This document shows positions 1 to 6,885 of a stretch of DNA of 12,693 nt, piece after piece. The stretch is from an uncultured Eubacteriales bacterium (GTDB lineage: Bacteria; Bacillota; Clostridia; Christensenellales; Borkfalkiaceae), in the NCBI GenBank assembly GCA_905207385.1, contig CAJLLH010000024.1:1-12693 (forward strand). Reading direction: 5' to 3'. The notes below the pieces were generated by a model, which saw nothing but the letters and a program-made list of their open reading frames with translations, had not been told where the DNA came from and did no database searches. The translations under genes were made by a program, and so were the position numbers. Numbering within the stretch: position 1 is the stretch's first letter; every line of letters begins with the position of its first letter.

Positions 1-21
1 CAACACATTACAAAAGGTAGC

Positions 22-128
22 AAAAAAGGACGAATACAACAGTGATACTGCCGAAATTCCGTCCTTTTTATGTGCTATTAAATTGCAGCTTTCCTGCCGC
101 CGTAAATAACACTATGACCCGTTAAGGT
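22..128 (-). ncRNA. candidate small structured RNA or regulatory leader, unknown family
   Basis: I do not recognise this RNA. What is visible is a near-consensus promoter just upstream (135-163), a predicted start near 127-129, and an intrinsic terminator ending near position 22, giving a transcript of about 107 nt. The RNA can form an 8-bp stem (112-105 with 79-72, one G-U pair) enclosing a 4-bp hairpin (97-94 with 88-85, loop GAAAG), followed by the terminator hairpin. Bases 77-74 (UAGC) could instead pair with GCUA at 21-18, extending the terminator stem and disrupting the first hairpin. Such a switch would suit a leader that controls a gene beyond the left edge. The only reading frame is a 14-codon GTG frame (112-68) with poor coding signs. 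It could be a stand-alone sRNA, a 5' leader with attenuator, or simply a terminator that follows a promoter. Confidence 0.42.
23..69 (-). terminator. intrinsic terminator, possibly bidirectional
   Basis: The arms AAAAAGGACG (23-32) and CGTCCTTTTT (60-69) form a perfect 10-bp stem around a 27-nt loop, and the loop holds its own small dyad CAGT/ACTG (40-43 and 47-50). On the minus strand the stem ends in six T residues, and on the plus strand in five, so it could stop transcripts from either side. It is the first plausible terminator downstream of the zinc-ribbon gene and of the promoter at 135-163. Confidence 0.65.
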
Positions 129-134
129 TCTTTA

Positions 135-163
135 ATAATATCATGCGACAGGCACTTTGTCAA
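135..163 (-). promoter_or_regulatory. strong sigma-A type promoter, transcribing leftward
   Basis: On the minus strand a perfect -35 box TTGACA (163-158) is followed by a 17-base spacer and the -10 box TATTAT (140-135), one mismatch from consensus. TGA directly before the -10 box makes an extended -10. Upstream of the -35 box (about 164-190) lie A/T tracts that resemble an UP element. The start point would be about 127-129. It is the best-looking promoter in the window and does not serve any protein gene visible here. Confidence 0.75.
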
Positions 164-327
164 GGTTATTTTAAAATTTTTGTATTTTATGCACAAAATT
201 TGTTATTGAATTGCAATTTTAATTATAAGACAAATGCCGACAAAGCGACATTGCGCATACATAAACAAATATTGCGCACTGCCGAAACAAATATTGCGCG
301 CGGTTTAAAAATTAACGGCTGAAAATT
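164..327. other. AT-rich gene-free stretch after the zinc-ribbon gene
   Basis: No credible reading frame or GC-rich terminator hairpin is visible between the zinc-ribbon stop codon and the promoter at 135-163. The left half is AT-rich with short A and T tracts and a 10-bp palindrome AATTGCAATT at 209-218. The right half carries the ATTGCGC repeats. A weak plus-strand promoter-like pair (TTGTTA at 200-205, 18 bases, TATAAG at 224-229) would only drive RNA antisense to the zinc-ribbon gene, and I give it little weight. Confidence 0.5.
250..299. repeat. three phased ATTGCGC repeats
   Basis: ATTGCGC occurs at 250-256, 271-277 and 293-299, so the copies start 21 and 22 bases apart, close to two helical turns. 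The last two copies belong to an identical 15-mer, AAACAAATATTGCGC (263-277 and 285-299). The array lies between the end of the zinc-ribbon gene and the promoter at 135-163, roughly 90 to 140 bases upstream of that -35 box. Phasing is compatible with a protein-binding array. A degenerate tandem duplication is the alternative. Confidence 0.6.
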
Positions 328-1026
328 TTATTTATACAAAAATCTGTGGCAGTTTTCGCATTCGACAACGCCGCCCGAAGAAAGAGCTTCCTTGCCCGCA
401 AGCGAAAGTTCTATGCCGCATTTGGAGCACCTGTCTGCCTTTACTTCGCATATGATAGGGAATATTCTTTCCGACCTTTTTGTATTGTATTTGGCTAATA
501 TTGCGGGGTCAATTCCCTTGGAAAGATTTTTAAGTTCAGCTTCCACAACAGACATCTCTTTCTTTTTTTCGTCCTTATATGAAGTGTAAACTGCGTAGCT
601 TTCCTTGTACTGCTTCTGCATTGCGATGACCTTTTTCTTAAGCGTTTTATACTCGTCATCCACAGATTTTACGCTTGCCGTGAGCGAAGCAATTTCGTTT
701 TTGAGCGATTTGATTTTATCCTGAAGGGAAAGTGCAGATTTTTTGTAGAACGCGACGTCGGCACCTTCTTCAACCATTTCGTCGAGCGCGTCGAAGTCCC
801 TGAGCGATTCTGAAAGCTCCTCGTAAGCCTTATTGAGGCGGGAAGCCATTCTTTCAAGTTCTACCGCCTTGGCGTCTATCTGGTCGAGCTTTTCGGGCGC
901 TTTGGTCATAAAATTTTTGGCCTGGACATATCTTTTGCGCTCTTCCGAGGAGGCTAACTCCTGCTCGAGTTTTATAAGTTTTTCGTCTTCCTGCTGATAT
1001 TTAAGAAGCTGTTCTATCTGAGACAT
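328..1026 (-). CDS. coiled-coil protein with C-terminal C4 zinc ribbon (COG1579 type)
   Basis: The 232-residue protein is mostly charged, heptad-like helix (about residues 1-170), predicted to form a long coiled-coil hairpin. It ends in a zinc ribbon with cysteines at 200, 203, 223 and 226 (CSKC...CENC) and the terminal HRFLYK typical of the zf-RING_7 / COG1579 family. Family members are thought to be nucleic-acid-binding or adaptor proteins, for example the FlgZ-like and CdsZ-like proteins of other phyla. The role in Clostridia is not settled and I assign no specific function. The start is supported by AAGGAG six bases before ATG. In Clostridia this gene commonly follows nif3, as it does here, but the 184-base spacer with several dyads suggests its own promoter or attenuated read-through. 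Confidence 0.85.
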   Translation of the reverse strand: MSQIEQLLKYQQEDEKLIKLEQELASSEERKRYVQAKNFMTKAPEKLDQIDAKAVELERMASRLNKAYEELSESLRDFDALDEMVEEGADVAFYKKSALSLQDKIKSLKNEIASLTASVKSVDDEYKTLKKKVIAMQKQYKESYAVYTSYKDEKKKEMSVVEAELKNLSKGIDPAILAKYNTKRSERIFPIICEVKADRCSKCGIELSLAGKEALSSGGVVECENCHRFLYK

Positions 1027-1050
1027 CGTTTTCTCCTTATATTATTTATT

Positions 1051-1081
1051 GCCGCAAAGCGGCTGGAACGCGCTGACGCGC
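1051..1081. repeat. pair of GC-rich dyads in the leader of the zinc-ribbon gene
   Basis: GCCGC and GCGGC (1051-1055 and 1059-1063) form a perfect 5-bp hairpin with a 3-base loop. Next to it CGCG-CTGA-CGCG (1069-1080) is a second short dyad. On the minus strand they fall in the 5' untranslated region of the zinc-ribbon gene, a few bases upstream of its AAGGAG site. Neither is followed by a T run, so they are not terminators. They could be an mRNA leader structure or part of a small dispersed element. Confidence 0.45.
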
Positions 1082-1098
1082 TTGAATTCTGTTACAGT

Positions 1099-1128
1099 AA
1101 GGCGTTACCGCAAAAAGGAATACGCCTT
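1099..1128. terminator. possible terminator between nif3 and the zinc-ribbon gene
   Basis: AAGGCGT (1099-1105) pairs with ACGCCTT (1122-1128), a 7-bp stem with a 16-base loop. On the plus strand it is followed by a T-rich run (TTTTAATTTTTG), which fits an intrinsic terminator. On the minus strand, where all neighbouring genes lie, the stem is followed by TTACTGTAAC, a poor U tract. It may only attenuate read-through from nif3. Confidence 0.35.
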
Positions 1129-1210
1129 TTAATTTTTGACTTTTGCAAAACAACATAAACTTAACCGCGACTTAAAACGGCATAAATAAACGAGCGGAAT
1201 ACGCTGTTTT

Positions 1211-1999
1211 TTACATCATTGCGCTGTCTTCAAAAAGCTGCGAAGGAACGGCAATTTTATCCTTAATTGAGGCATATATGCGGGCGAATCCGTAAATTTC
1301 TGAAGCGTAATGCGTGAACTCCATAACGTTGAGCCCTGCTTCCCTCAGCGCAGATATATGGTGGTGCTTCATGTCTGCAGAAACAAAAGTATCGGCATTG
1401 TGCGCTATTGCAAAAGCTATGCTGTCTTCGTCAGTGCCCGCGCCGCAGAACGAAGCAACCTTTTTAACCCTTGCGCCCGAATCGTAAAAACGGCAAAGTT
1501 TAGCAGAAAATTCTGCCGCCGCGCGGGTACAGAAATCTTCAAAACTCTGTTCGGCAACCGAATACACTCTGCCGTATCCGCCTTCAGAAAGAGGGTTCAG
1601 CAAAGCTTCCTCCTTCTCTCCGCCAAGCCCGCGCATAAGATAATAATCTATGCCTTTGGGCGCTGCGTCGAAGTTGAGATGCATGGATATCACGGAAATG
1701 CCGCCTTGCAAGCAACGGGTAAGAGCCGCCGTAGGCGAAAACCTTTCCGCGCTTAAGCTTTTAATGCCCGTAAAAATTGCAGGGTGATGAGTTACTATAA
1801 GATTGTACCCCAGCGCGCGCGCCTTCTGATACGCCGCAGACGTGAGATCGAGGCAGAAAAGCACACCGCTTACCTCATTGCCGCAATCGGCGATAATGCC
1901 GCTGTTATCGTACGCGCCGTAAGTTGCGCACAGTTCGTCGCTTAATGATACGGGCGCAACCTCGCGCCCGAGAACGGCAAACACGTCAGCAGGTTTCAC
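1211..1999 (-). CDS. Nif3-like dinuclear metal centre protein (YqfO family)
   Basis: The 262-residue protein belongs to the Nif3 / GTP cyclohydrolase I type 2 homologue family, hexameric proteins with a dinuclear metal site. Expected ligands are present: THHP at 70-73 (H71, H72), HLNFDAAP at 107-114 (H107, D111), and H230 and E234 in FTHYASE. The region VSADMKHH (206-213) matches the conserved GDIKHH block with some changes, and CGAGTDED (185-192) replaces the usual GGSG. It is the short form, lacking the PII-like insertion of the roughly 370-residue B. subtilis YqfO. The start is GTG at 1999-1997, supported by AAAGGGGG nine bases upstream, which lies within trmK codons. It overlaps trmK by 14 bases. 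The trmK-nif3 pairing is conserved across Bacillota. The biochemical role remains uncertain. Confidence 0.92.
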   Translation of the reverse strand: MKPADVFAVLGREVAPVSLSDELCATYGAYDNSGIIADCGNEVSGVLFCLDLTSAAYQKARALGYNLIVTHHPAIFTGIKSLSAERFSPTAALTRCLQGGISVISMHLNFDAAPKGIDYYLMRGLGGEKEEALLNPLSEGGYGRVYSVAEQSFEDFCTRAAAEFSAKLCRFYDSGARVKKVASFCGAGTDEDSIAFAIAHNADTFVSADMKHHHISALREAGLNVMEFTHYASEIYGFARIYASIKDKIAVPSQLFEDSAMM

Positions 2000-2654
2000 C
2001 GCTAAGCACCCCCTTTATGAATTTTATGCGGTCTTCAACTTCCGCGCGCGAAGACGGCGACAGTTCGCCCTGCGCGTAAGTAAGGTTTTTGTTGAGTTCG
2101 TATTTTAAAAGCTCCTCAAGTTCCGCCGTGCCGAGGCTGTCCCTGCCGTAAGCGAGCTGCGCCGCGCTGTACGCAGACGTGCCGCCCGTGCGGTTGCCTT
2201 TTATTGCAAAATAGTGCTTTATAAGCCCGCCGCGCGTTTCGGTAAAAAGCCCGTCGTAGGTTATAGAACAACCATTTTCGATAAGATACGCTCGAAGCTG
2301 CGCCGCATTTTTCATCGGCTGAAACACAAACGACTGAGGTATATACGATTGTTTTAAAATTTTAAGTATTTCTTCGCCGCCCATGCCCGCAATGAGCACG
2401 AGGTCGGCACTGCCTTCCGCCACGCCGTCGAGCCCGTCGCAGCAGACGGAGCGGCAACAGCCTTCGGCTATATATTTTTTTAAAAGCCGTTCTGCCTTGG
2501 AAAGGCTTGACGCGCTTATATCCGTAATGATTGCGCTTTTGCACAGCCCCGAGCCGAGCATATAGTCTGCACAATAGCCGTGGTCGCAGCCAACATCGGC
2601 AAACACTTCGCAGCGACCGAGCAGTGCGCACAACTTTTTAAGACGCTCGGTCAT
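1986..2654 (-). CDS. trmK: tRNA (adenine(22)-N1)-methyltransferase
   Basis: The 222-residue protein is a Rossmann-fold SAM-dependent methyltransferase that makes m1A at position 22 in the D-arm region of certain tRNAs. Visible family motifs are ADVGCDHGY (19-27, SAM motif I), CDGLDGV (72-78, counterpart of GDGL), IAGMGG (88-93) and QPM followed by LR (112-121). Length is normal for TrmK, and the C-terminal part (about 160-222) is the helical extension. The ATG begins one base after the rpoD stop codon, but no Shine-Dalgarno sequence is visible before it. Translation therefore probably depends on ribosomes finishing rpoD. The gene overlaps nif3 by 14 bases. The B. subtilis homologue is YqfN, in the same neighbourhood downstream of sigA. 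Confidence 0.93.
   Translation of the reverse strand: MTERLKKLCALLGRCEVFADVGCDHGYCADYMLGSGLCKSAIITDISASSLSKAERLLKKYIAEGCCRSVCCDGLDGVAEGSADLVLIAGMGGEEILKILKQSYIPQSFVFQPMKNAAQLRAYLIENGCSITYDGLFTETRGGLIKHYFAIKGNRTGGTSAYSAAQLAYGRDSLGTAELEELLKYELNKNLTYAQGELSPSSRAEVEDRIKFIKGVLSGETC
2009..2016 (-). promoter_or_regulatory. ribosome binding site fixing the GTG start of nif3
   Basis: AAAGGGGG on the minus strand sits nine bases before the GTG start at 1999. It lies inside the coding region of trmK (codons for K-G-V near its end), so nif3 translation is probably coupled to termination of trmK translation. Confidence 0.7.
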
Positions 2655-2655
2655 A

Positions 2656-3714
2656 TTACGTATCGAGGAAATCTTTAAGGTGTTTGGAGCGCGAAGGATG
2701 GCGCAGCTTTCTTAAAGCCTTGGCCTCTATCTGACGTATGCGTTCACGCGTTACGTTGAATTCCTTGCCTACCTCTTCAAGGGTGCGGGGGCGACCGTCG
2801 TCAACGCCGTAGCGCAGACGGAGCACCTTTTCTTCGCGAGGGGTAAGGCTGTTGAGCACGGACAAAAGCGTTTCTTTAAGCATTGTTGTGGATACGCTGT
2901 CCGAAGGGGTTACGGTAGTTTCGTCCTCGATAAAGTCGCCGAGGTGCGAATCTTCCTCTTCGCCGATAGGCGTTTCAAGCGAAACGGGGTCCTGAGCGAT
3001 TTTCTGAATTTCGCGCACGCGCTCTTCCGAAATGTTCATTTCCTTGGCTATTTCCGCGGGGGTGGGTTCTCTGCCGAAACGCTGGGTAAGAAGACGGGAT
3101 ACGCGCGTGAGTTTGTTGATTGTTTCAACCATATGCACGGGTATACGTATGGTGCGCGCCTGGTCGGCTATGGCGCGGGTTATTGCCTGCCTTATCCACC
3201 ACGTTGCGTATGTGGAAAATTTGAAGCCCTTCTGATAGTCGAATTTTTCAACGGCTTTCATAAGACCCAGATTGCCTTCCTGAATTAGGTCGAGGAAAAG
3301 CATGCCCCTGCCGACGTACCTTTTTGCAATGGAAACGACCAGCCTTAAGTTAGCCTCGGAAAGTTTTTTCTTGGCTTCCTCATCGCCGTCCTGCATTTTG
3401 CGCGCAAGCTCTATTTCATCGTCAGCCGAAAGAAGGGGTACGCGGCCTATATCCTTAAGATACATTTTAACGGGGTCGTCTAGCCCTATATCGGAAAGAG
3501 CCTGTTCGTAAAGCTCTTTGTCGCGCTCGGCTTCATCGATAATCTGAATGCCGGCATCGGCGACCGATTTGTATACGAAATCCATCTGGTTGGGCGTGGT
3601 ATCGTATTTTTCCATAATGTCGCAAAGGTTATTTGTTGTAATCGAACCCTTTGCACTGAAGTCGTCGATAATCTTTTTTACAATGTCGTTTAATTTCTGG
3701 TCGGATAAGCTCAT
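2656..3714 (-). CDS. rpoD: primary RNA polymerase sigma factor (sigma-70, RpoD/SigA)
   Basis: The 352-residue protein is the housekeeping sigma factor that directs RNA polymerase to -35/-10 promoters. A short N-terminal region 1.1-like segment (about 1-60) is followed by region 1.2 ([11 protein letters not shown], 80-90), region 2 (about 117-195, with [19 protein letters not shown] at 142-160 and [15 protein letters not shown] at 168-182), region 3 (196-262) and region 4 (about 285-352, with the helix-turn-helix [20 protein letters not shown] at 311-330). Nothing essential is missing, and the length is typical of clostridial SigA. Its ATG overlaps the dnaG stop as ATGA, with GGAG seven bases upstream inside dnaG. 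Together with dgt, dnaG, trmK and nif3 it forms the macromolecular-synthesis cluster. Confidence 0.98.
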   Translation of the reverse strand: MSLSDQKLNDIVKKIIDDFSAKGSITTNNLCDIMEKYDTTPNQMDFVYKSVADAGIQIIDEAERDKELYEQALSDIGLDDPVKMYLKDIGRVPLLSADDEIELARKMQDGDEEAKKKLSEANLRLVVSIAKRYVGRGMLFLDLIQEGNLGLMKAVEKFDYQKGFKFSTYATWWIRQAITRAIADQARTIRIPVHMVETINKLTRVSRLLTQRFGREPTPAEIAKEMNISEERVREIQKIAQDPVSLETPIGEEEDSHLGDFIEDETTVTPSDSVSTTMLKETLLSVLNSLTPREEKVLRLRYGVDDGRPRTLEEVGKEFNVTRERIRQIEAKALRKLRHPSRSKHLKDFLDT

Positions 3715-5510
3715 CGTATATCTCCGCTTTTAATTTTTTCCTTTTGCTTAATAAGCTGCTGCAATAACGCGGCGGCCTGCCTTTTTTCTTCTATGCCGTC
3801 AGCGGCGGCAAACTGCTTTTTAACCTCTTCTATAGCCTGCGCAATGCTGTCCGATTTTAGCCTTGCCACGCAGTCCGAAAAATACTTCTGCGGCACTTCG
3901 CCCTCAAGGTTTTCACCGTCGTTCAGGTCGAGTATGCGGCACAGCTCTTCATATTCGGGCGTACCTTCGTCGAAAAAGTCGAACAGTTCGCTCAGCGTTA
4001 CCTTTTCGCCGAGTAACGCCTTGCTTTTAACGTAGCTTGCAACCAGCGAATGCACGTCGCTTGCGAAAGGTATTTCGTCTATGTTCATATCGCGGGTGTA
4101 GCGCGCGCCGAAAAGAAACGCCGCCGCAACGAATCGCGAAGCTTTTACGTTTACATCCGCAGAGTCGGCAGACATTTTCGTCTGCTCCTCTTCACGCTCC
4201 TGCTTTTCGGCAGGTATCTGCTGAAGGTCGCGGCTTAACGATTCGTAGCTTATGCCCGTTTCGTCGCGCAAATCTTTAAGCATAAGCTCGCGCTCGGCAG
4301 AAGTTTCGGCGGAACGCACTATTTTAAGCGCCTCGCCTACGTATTTTATTTTATCTTCGGGTTTGCTTATGTCGAACGCGCGCCGCGCTACAGACATTTT
4401 ATAGTCTATAAGCGGCATGGCGTTATCAAGACATTCGCGGTAAGCTTCCGCGCCGCGCTGTTTTATTACGTCGTCCGGGTCGAGCCCTTCGGGAAGAGGT
4501 ACGACGCGCACGTCAAGCCCTTCGCTTTTTAGAATTTCGAGTCCGCGCATGTTGGCTTTCTGCCCCGCGCCGTCGCCGTCGTAACTTATGAGCACGGTAT
4601 TGCAGTATCGCTTGAGAAGGCGGGCCTGCTCCTGCGTGAGCGACGTGCCCATGCTGGCGACCACGTTCTTGAATCCGCCCTGATGAAGGGAAATGGTGTC
4701 CATATATCCTTCAACCATTATAACTTCTTTAAGTCCGCCCGCGCGCCGCAGTTTTTTTAATCTGTTTATATTGTAGAGCATTTTGCTCTTGTTGAATATA
4801 AGCGTTTCTTTGGTATTTTTGTATTTCGCGAAGTCGGTTTTCTTAAGCGCTCTGCCGCCGAAAGCCACAACCTCGTCGAACGCATTTATTATGGGAAAAA
4901 TAAGTCTTCCGCCCTGCGCGTCGGAAAGTCTGCCTTCGACTTCGTTTACCGCGCCGCTGTCTATCATATCCTGCTTTGAATAGCCTTTGGCAAGAAGAAA
5001 TTTGGGAAGGTCGTAATAGTTAAGGCTTGCGCCAAGGCCGAAAGAACGAACCACGCCCGCAGGTATGCCGCGGGAAAGTATATATTCTATATGCGCGTCG
5101 GCCTTGCCTGAATTGAGGTTGTCCAGATAAAAATGCGCGCAGTCGTTCATCAGCTTTAAAAGCGTGTCGCGCTTGCGCTTGACTTCCGCCGTTTTTTCGC
5201 CGTCGAACGACGTCTGCGGCAAAGGCAGGTTTGCGCGCTCTGCCAGAAGTTTTACAGCATCGCCGAAGTCTACGTTTTCCATTTCGCGCACAAGCGTTAT
5301 CACGTTGCCCGAAACTCCGCAGCCGAAGCAGTGATAAAACTGTCTGTTTTCGTCTATGTGAAAGGACGCCGTCTTTTCGTGATGGAACGGACAGCACGCC
5401 CAGTAAGTTCCGCCCTTCTTTTCAAGGTGCATATATGACGACGCGACGTCTACTATATTAAGTTTTTCGGTAAGGAGCCTTAAAAAGTCCCTGTCGTATC
5501 CGCCTGCCAT
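3711..5510 (-). CDS. dnaG: DNA primase
   Basis: The 599-residue primase makes RNA primers at the replication fork together with the replicative helicase. The N-terminal CHC2 zinc-binding domain has C40, H43, C61 and C64 (CPFHHEKT...CFGC). The catalytic core includes [14 protein letters not shown] (229-242) and the Toprim domain with VEGYMD (266-271, E267), SYDGDGAG (309-316, D311 and D313) and DPDD (344-347), the usual metal-binding acidic residues. Residues from about 440 on are the divergent helical helicase-binding domain. The usual proline of EKTPSF is alanine (EKTASF), a mild change. ATG at 5510 is preceded by TAAGGAG with short spacing. The gene is 86 bases from dgt and overlaps rpoD by four bases. 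Length is normal. Confidence 0.98.
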   Translation of the reverse strand: MAGGYDRDFLRLLTEKLNIVDVASSYMHLEKKGGTYWACCPFHHEKTASFHIDENRQFYHCFGCGVSGNVITLVREMENVDFGDAVKLLAERANLPLPQTSFDGEKTAEVKRKRDTLLKLMNDCAHFYLDNLNSGKADAHIEYILSRGIPAGVVRSFGLGASLNYYDLPKFLLAKGYSKQDMIDSGAVNEVEGRLSDAQGGRLIFPIINAFDEVVAFGGRALKKTDFAKYKNTKETLIFNKSKMLYNINRLKKLRRAGGLKEVIMVEGYMDTISLHQGGFKNVVASMGTSLTQEQARLLKRYCNTVLISYDGDGAGQKANMRGLEILKSEGLDVRVVPLPEGLDPDDVIKQRGAEAYRECLDNAMPLIDYKMSVARRAFDISKPEDKIKYVGEALKIVRSAETSAERELMLKDLRDETGISYESLSRDLQQIPAEKQEREEEQTKMSADSADVNVKASRFVAAAFLFGARYTRDMNIDEIPFASDVHSLVASYVKSKALLGEKVTLSELFDFFDEGTPEYEELCRILDLNDGENLEGEVPQKYFSDCVARLKSDSIAQAIEEVKKQFAAADGIEEKRQAAALLQQLIKQKEKIKSGDIR

Positions 5511-5517
5511 ATTCTCC

Positions 5518-5529
5518 TTAATGCATTAA
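5518..5529. repeat. 12-bp palindrome touching the dnaG ribosome binding site
   Basis: TTAATGCATTAA is a perfect palindrome whose dnaG-proximal end runs into the TAAGGAG ribosome binding site. About 20 bases further upstream (5548-5559) TTGTT-AA-AACAA is a second small inverted repeat, next to a TATAAA box-like sequence (minus strand) with no convincing -35 partner. They may be operators or chance AT-rich dyads. Confidence 0.35.
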
Positions 5530-5596
5530 AATTTTGCTTTATACCTATTGTTAAAACAAATTGCCCCGCATATATACCGCAAATAACGGCACTGCC

Positions 5597-6616
5597 TCAG
5601 TTATTTTCGTCCACGAAAGACCAGCCCCGCGGCACACAAATTTTATTGAAAGTATACACCGCATACCTGTCGGTCATGGAGGATATGTAGTCGCACACTA
5701 CCTGTTCTGCGGGAAACCTGTCCGCAAGCGAAACAAATGTTGCGGGTAGTTTATCTATGTTCTTTATAAAGTATTCGTACATATAGGAAAGCATTCTTTC
5801 AGCTTTCTCCTCTTCGCCGCGCGCAAACTCGGTAAAGTATACCCTATCGAACATGAACGCGCGGAGCGCTTCGCTCGCCTCTTCCACCTCTTTGCCCATA
5901 CGCACGAAGTTTTTGCCGTAGCTTTCATTCCAGACGGAAGTTATTGCAGTATTTATGCGCTCTTTAGGGCCCGTGCCCAGCACTTTTGTTATGCTCGCGG
6001 GGATATCCGAAGGCTTTAAAACGCCCGCACGAATCGCATCGTCGAGGTCGTGATTGATGTAAGCAATTCTGTCCGCAATTGAAACGCATCTGCCCTCGAG
6101 CGTGGCGGGATTGCCGCTTTTTCTGTGGTTTAAAATGCCGTCGCGCACTTCAAACGTTAAATTCAGACCCGCGCCGTCCTTTTCGAGCACGTCCACCACG
6201 CGGACAGACTGTTCGTTATGGCGGAAGCCGCCGGGTGCAAGTTTATTGAGTATGCGTTCGCCGCTGTGCCCGAAAGGGGTATGTCCCAAATCGTGACCTA
6301 AGGCAGTTGCCTCGGCAAGGTCCTCGTTTAAAGCGAGGGCACGCGCAAGGCTTCTGGCTATCTGGGCGACGTCAAGCGTATGCGTCAGCCGCGTGATATA
6401 GTGGTCGCCTTCGGGAGAGAAAAAAACCTGAGTTTTGTTTTTGAGCCGCCTGAAAGCTTTGCAATAAATAATTCTGTCGCGGTCGCGCTGAAAGTCGGTG
6501 CGCATCGCGCAGGGTTTTTCCTCGCGGCAGCGCCCCTTTGTTTGCTTGGACTTTGTTGCGTACGGGGATAAAAACTGCTCCTCGATAGCATACGTACGCT
6601 CTTTAAGAACGGGCAT
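5597..6616 (-). CDS. dgt: dGTPase-like deoxynucleoside triphosphate triphosphohydrolase (HD domain)
   Basis: This is an HD-superfamily hydrolase of the dGTP triphosphohydrolase-like family, which splits dNTPs into deoxynucleoside and triphosphate and so tunes dNTP pools. Counting from the upstream GTG, DFQRDRDRIIYCKAFRRLKNKTQVF (split here as DFQRDRDR at 45-52 and FRRLKNKTQVF at 59-69) is the family N-terminal signature. The HD metal ligands are H83 (LTHTLD), H112-D113 (GHDLGHTPFGH) and D194 (INHDLDD). Two starts are possible: GTG at 6628, where AAAGG is only one base away, or ATG at 6616 (five codons in), where AAAGG is 13 bases away. I prefer the ATG, but the evidence is weak. Placement directly before dnaG-rpoD is characteristic of Clostridia. 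The preferred dNTP cannot be read from sequence. Confidence 0.93.
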   Translation of the reverse strand: MPVLKERTYAIEEQFLSPYATKSKQTKGRCREEKPCAMRTDFQRDRDRIIYCKAFRRLKNKTQVFFSPEGDHYITRLTHTLDVAQIARSLARALALNEDLAEATALGHDLGHTPFGHSGERILNKLAPGGFRHNEQSVRVVDVLEKDGAGLNLTFEVRDGILNHRKSGNPATLEGRCVSIADRIAYINHDLDDAIRAGVLKPSDIPASITKVLGTGPKERINTAITSVWNESYGKNFVRMGKEVEEASEALRAFMFDRVYFTEFARGEEEKAERMLSYMYEYFIKNIDKLPATFVSLADRFPAEQVVCDYISSMTDRYAVYTFNKICVPRGWSFVDENN

Positions 6617-6628
6617 TTTTTCTTTCAC

Positions 6629-6760
6629 GCCTTTATATACGCAAAAAATTTTTCAATTCCTTTATTTTTGCACAATTTTTTTTAATTTTTTAAAAAATTT
6701 TTTTACATATATATTTTAACCCCGTGCAAGGCACGATAAACCTGCAAAAACGCAAATAAT
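6629..6760 (-). promoter_or_regulatory. AT-rich leader of the dgt-dnaG-rpoD cluster
   Basis: Between about 6645 and 6719 the sequence is nearly all A and T, with alternating A and T tracts that would be intrinsically bent and could act as an UP element. The main promoter of the dgt-dnaG-rpoD-trmK-nif3 unit probably lies here. Candidate boxes (TTGCAC near 6727-6732, TTGAAA, TATATA close to dgt) do not combine at proper spacing, so I do not place the promoter exactly. A small dyad CGTGC-AAG-GCACG (6723-6735) marks its upstream border. Confidence 0.35.
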
Positions 6761-6762
6761 AT

Positions 6763-6786
6763 GCGCGCGGACGGCTGTCCGCGCGC
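6763..6786 (-). terminator. strong GC hairpin, probable terminator after fabG
   Basis: GCGCGCGGAC and GTCCGCGCGC form a perfect 10-bp stem with a 4-base loop (6773-6776), 100 bases downstream of the fabG stop. On the minus strand it is followed by ATATTATTT, a modest U tract. On the plus strand it is followed by TTTTAAATT. It most likely separates the aro-fabG unit from the dgt-dnaG-rpoD unit. Confidence 0.6.
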
Positions 6787-6885
6787 TTTTAAATTACAAA
6801 CTTAAAGCTTTCGCCGACTAAAAACTTAATCTGCATATGCATTGCAATGTTAAGCCGCGCAAAAGCTTACATAAACAAACCGAAA
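6787..6885. other. 3' flank of fabG with short palindromes
   Basis: No gene is visible. The stretch holds two overlapping 10-bp palindromes, TGCATATGCA (6832-6841) and CATTGCAATG (6840-6849), and AAAGCTTT (6804-6811). On the minus strand this is the 3' untranslated region of fabG before the hairpin at 6763-6786. No function can be assigned. Confidence 0.3.

Noticed and set aside
68..112. 14-codon GTG frame inside the candidate small RNA, a possible leader peptide
   Set aside because: Only a weak GGG precedes it, there is no run of regulatory codons, and the bases are better explained by RNA stems.
200..229. plus-strand promoter-like TTGTTA - 18 - TATAAG
   Set aside because: Weak boxes in AT-rich DNA. 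It would only transcribe antisense into the zinc-ribbon gene.
258..269. 12-mer TACATAAACAAA shared with 6868-6879 as a possible dispersed repeat
   Set aside because: Matches of this length between AT-rich flanks are expected by chance in a window of this size, and the similarity does not extend.
1046..1156. 36-residue minus-strand frame between nif3 and the zinc-ribbon gene
   Set aside because: No ribosome binding site, composition follows the dyads of the spacer, and it ends beside the real gene's leader. It reads as chance.
1310..1756. 148-residue plus-strand frame opposite nif3
   Set aside because: Shadow of the Nif3 coding frame with basic, low-complexity composition and no family features.
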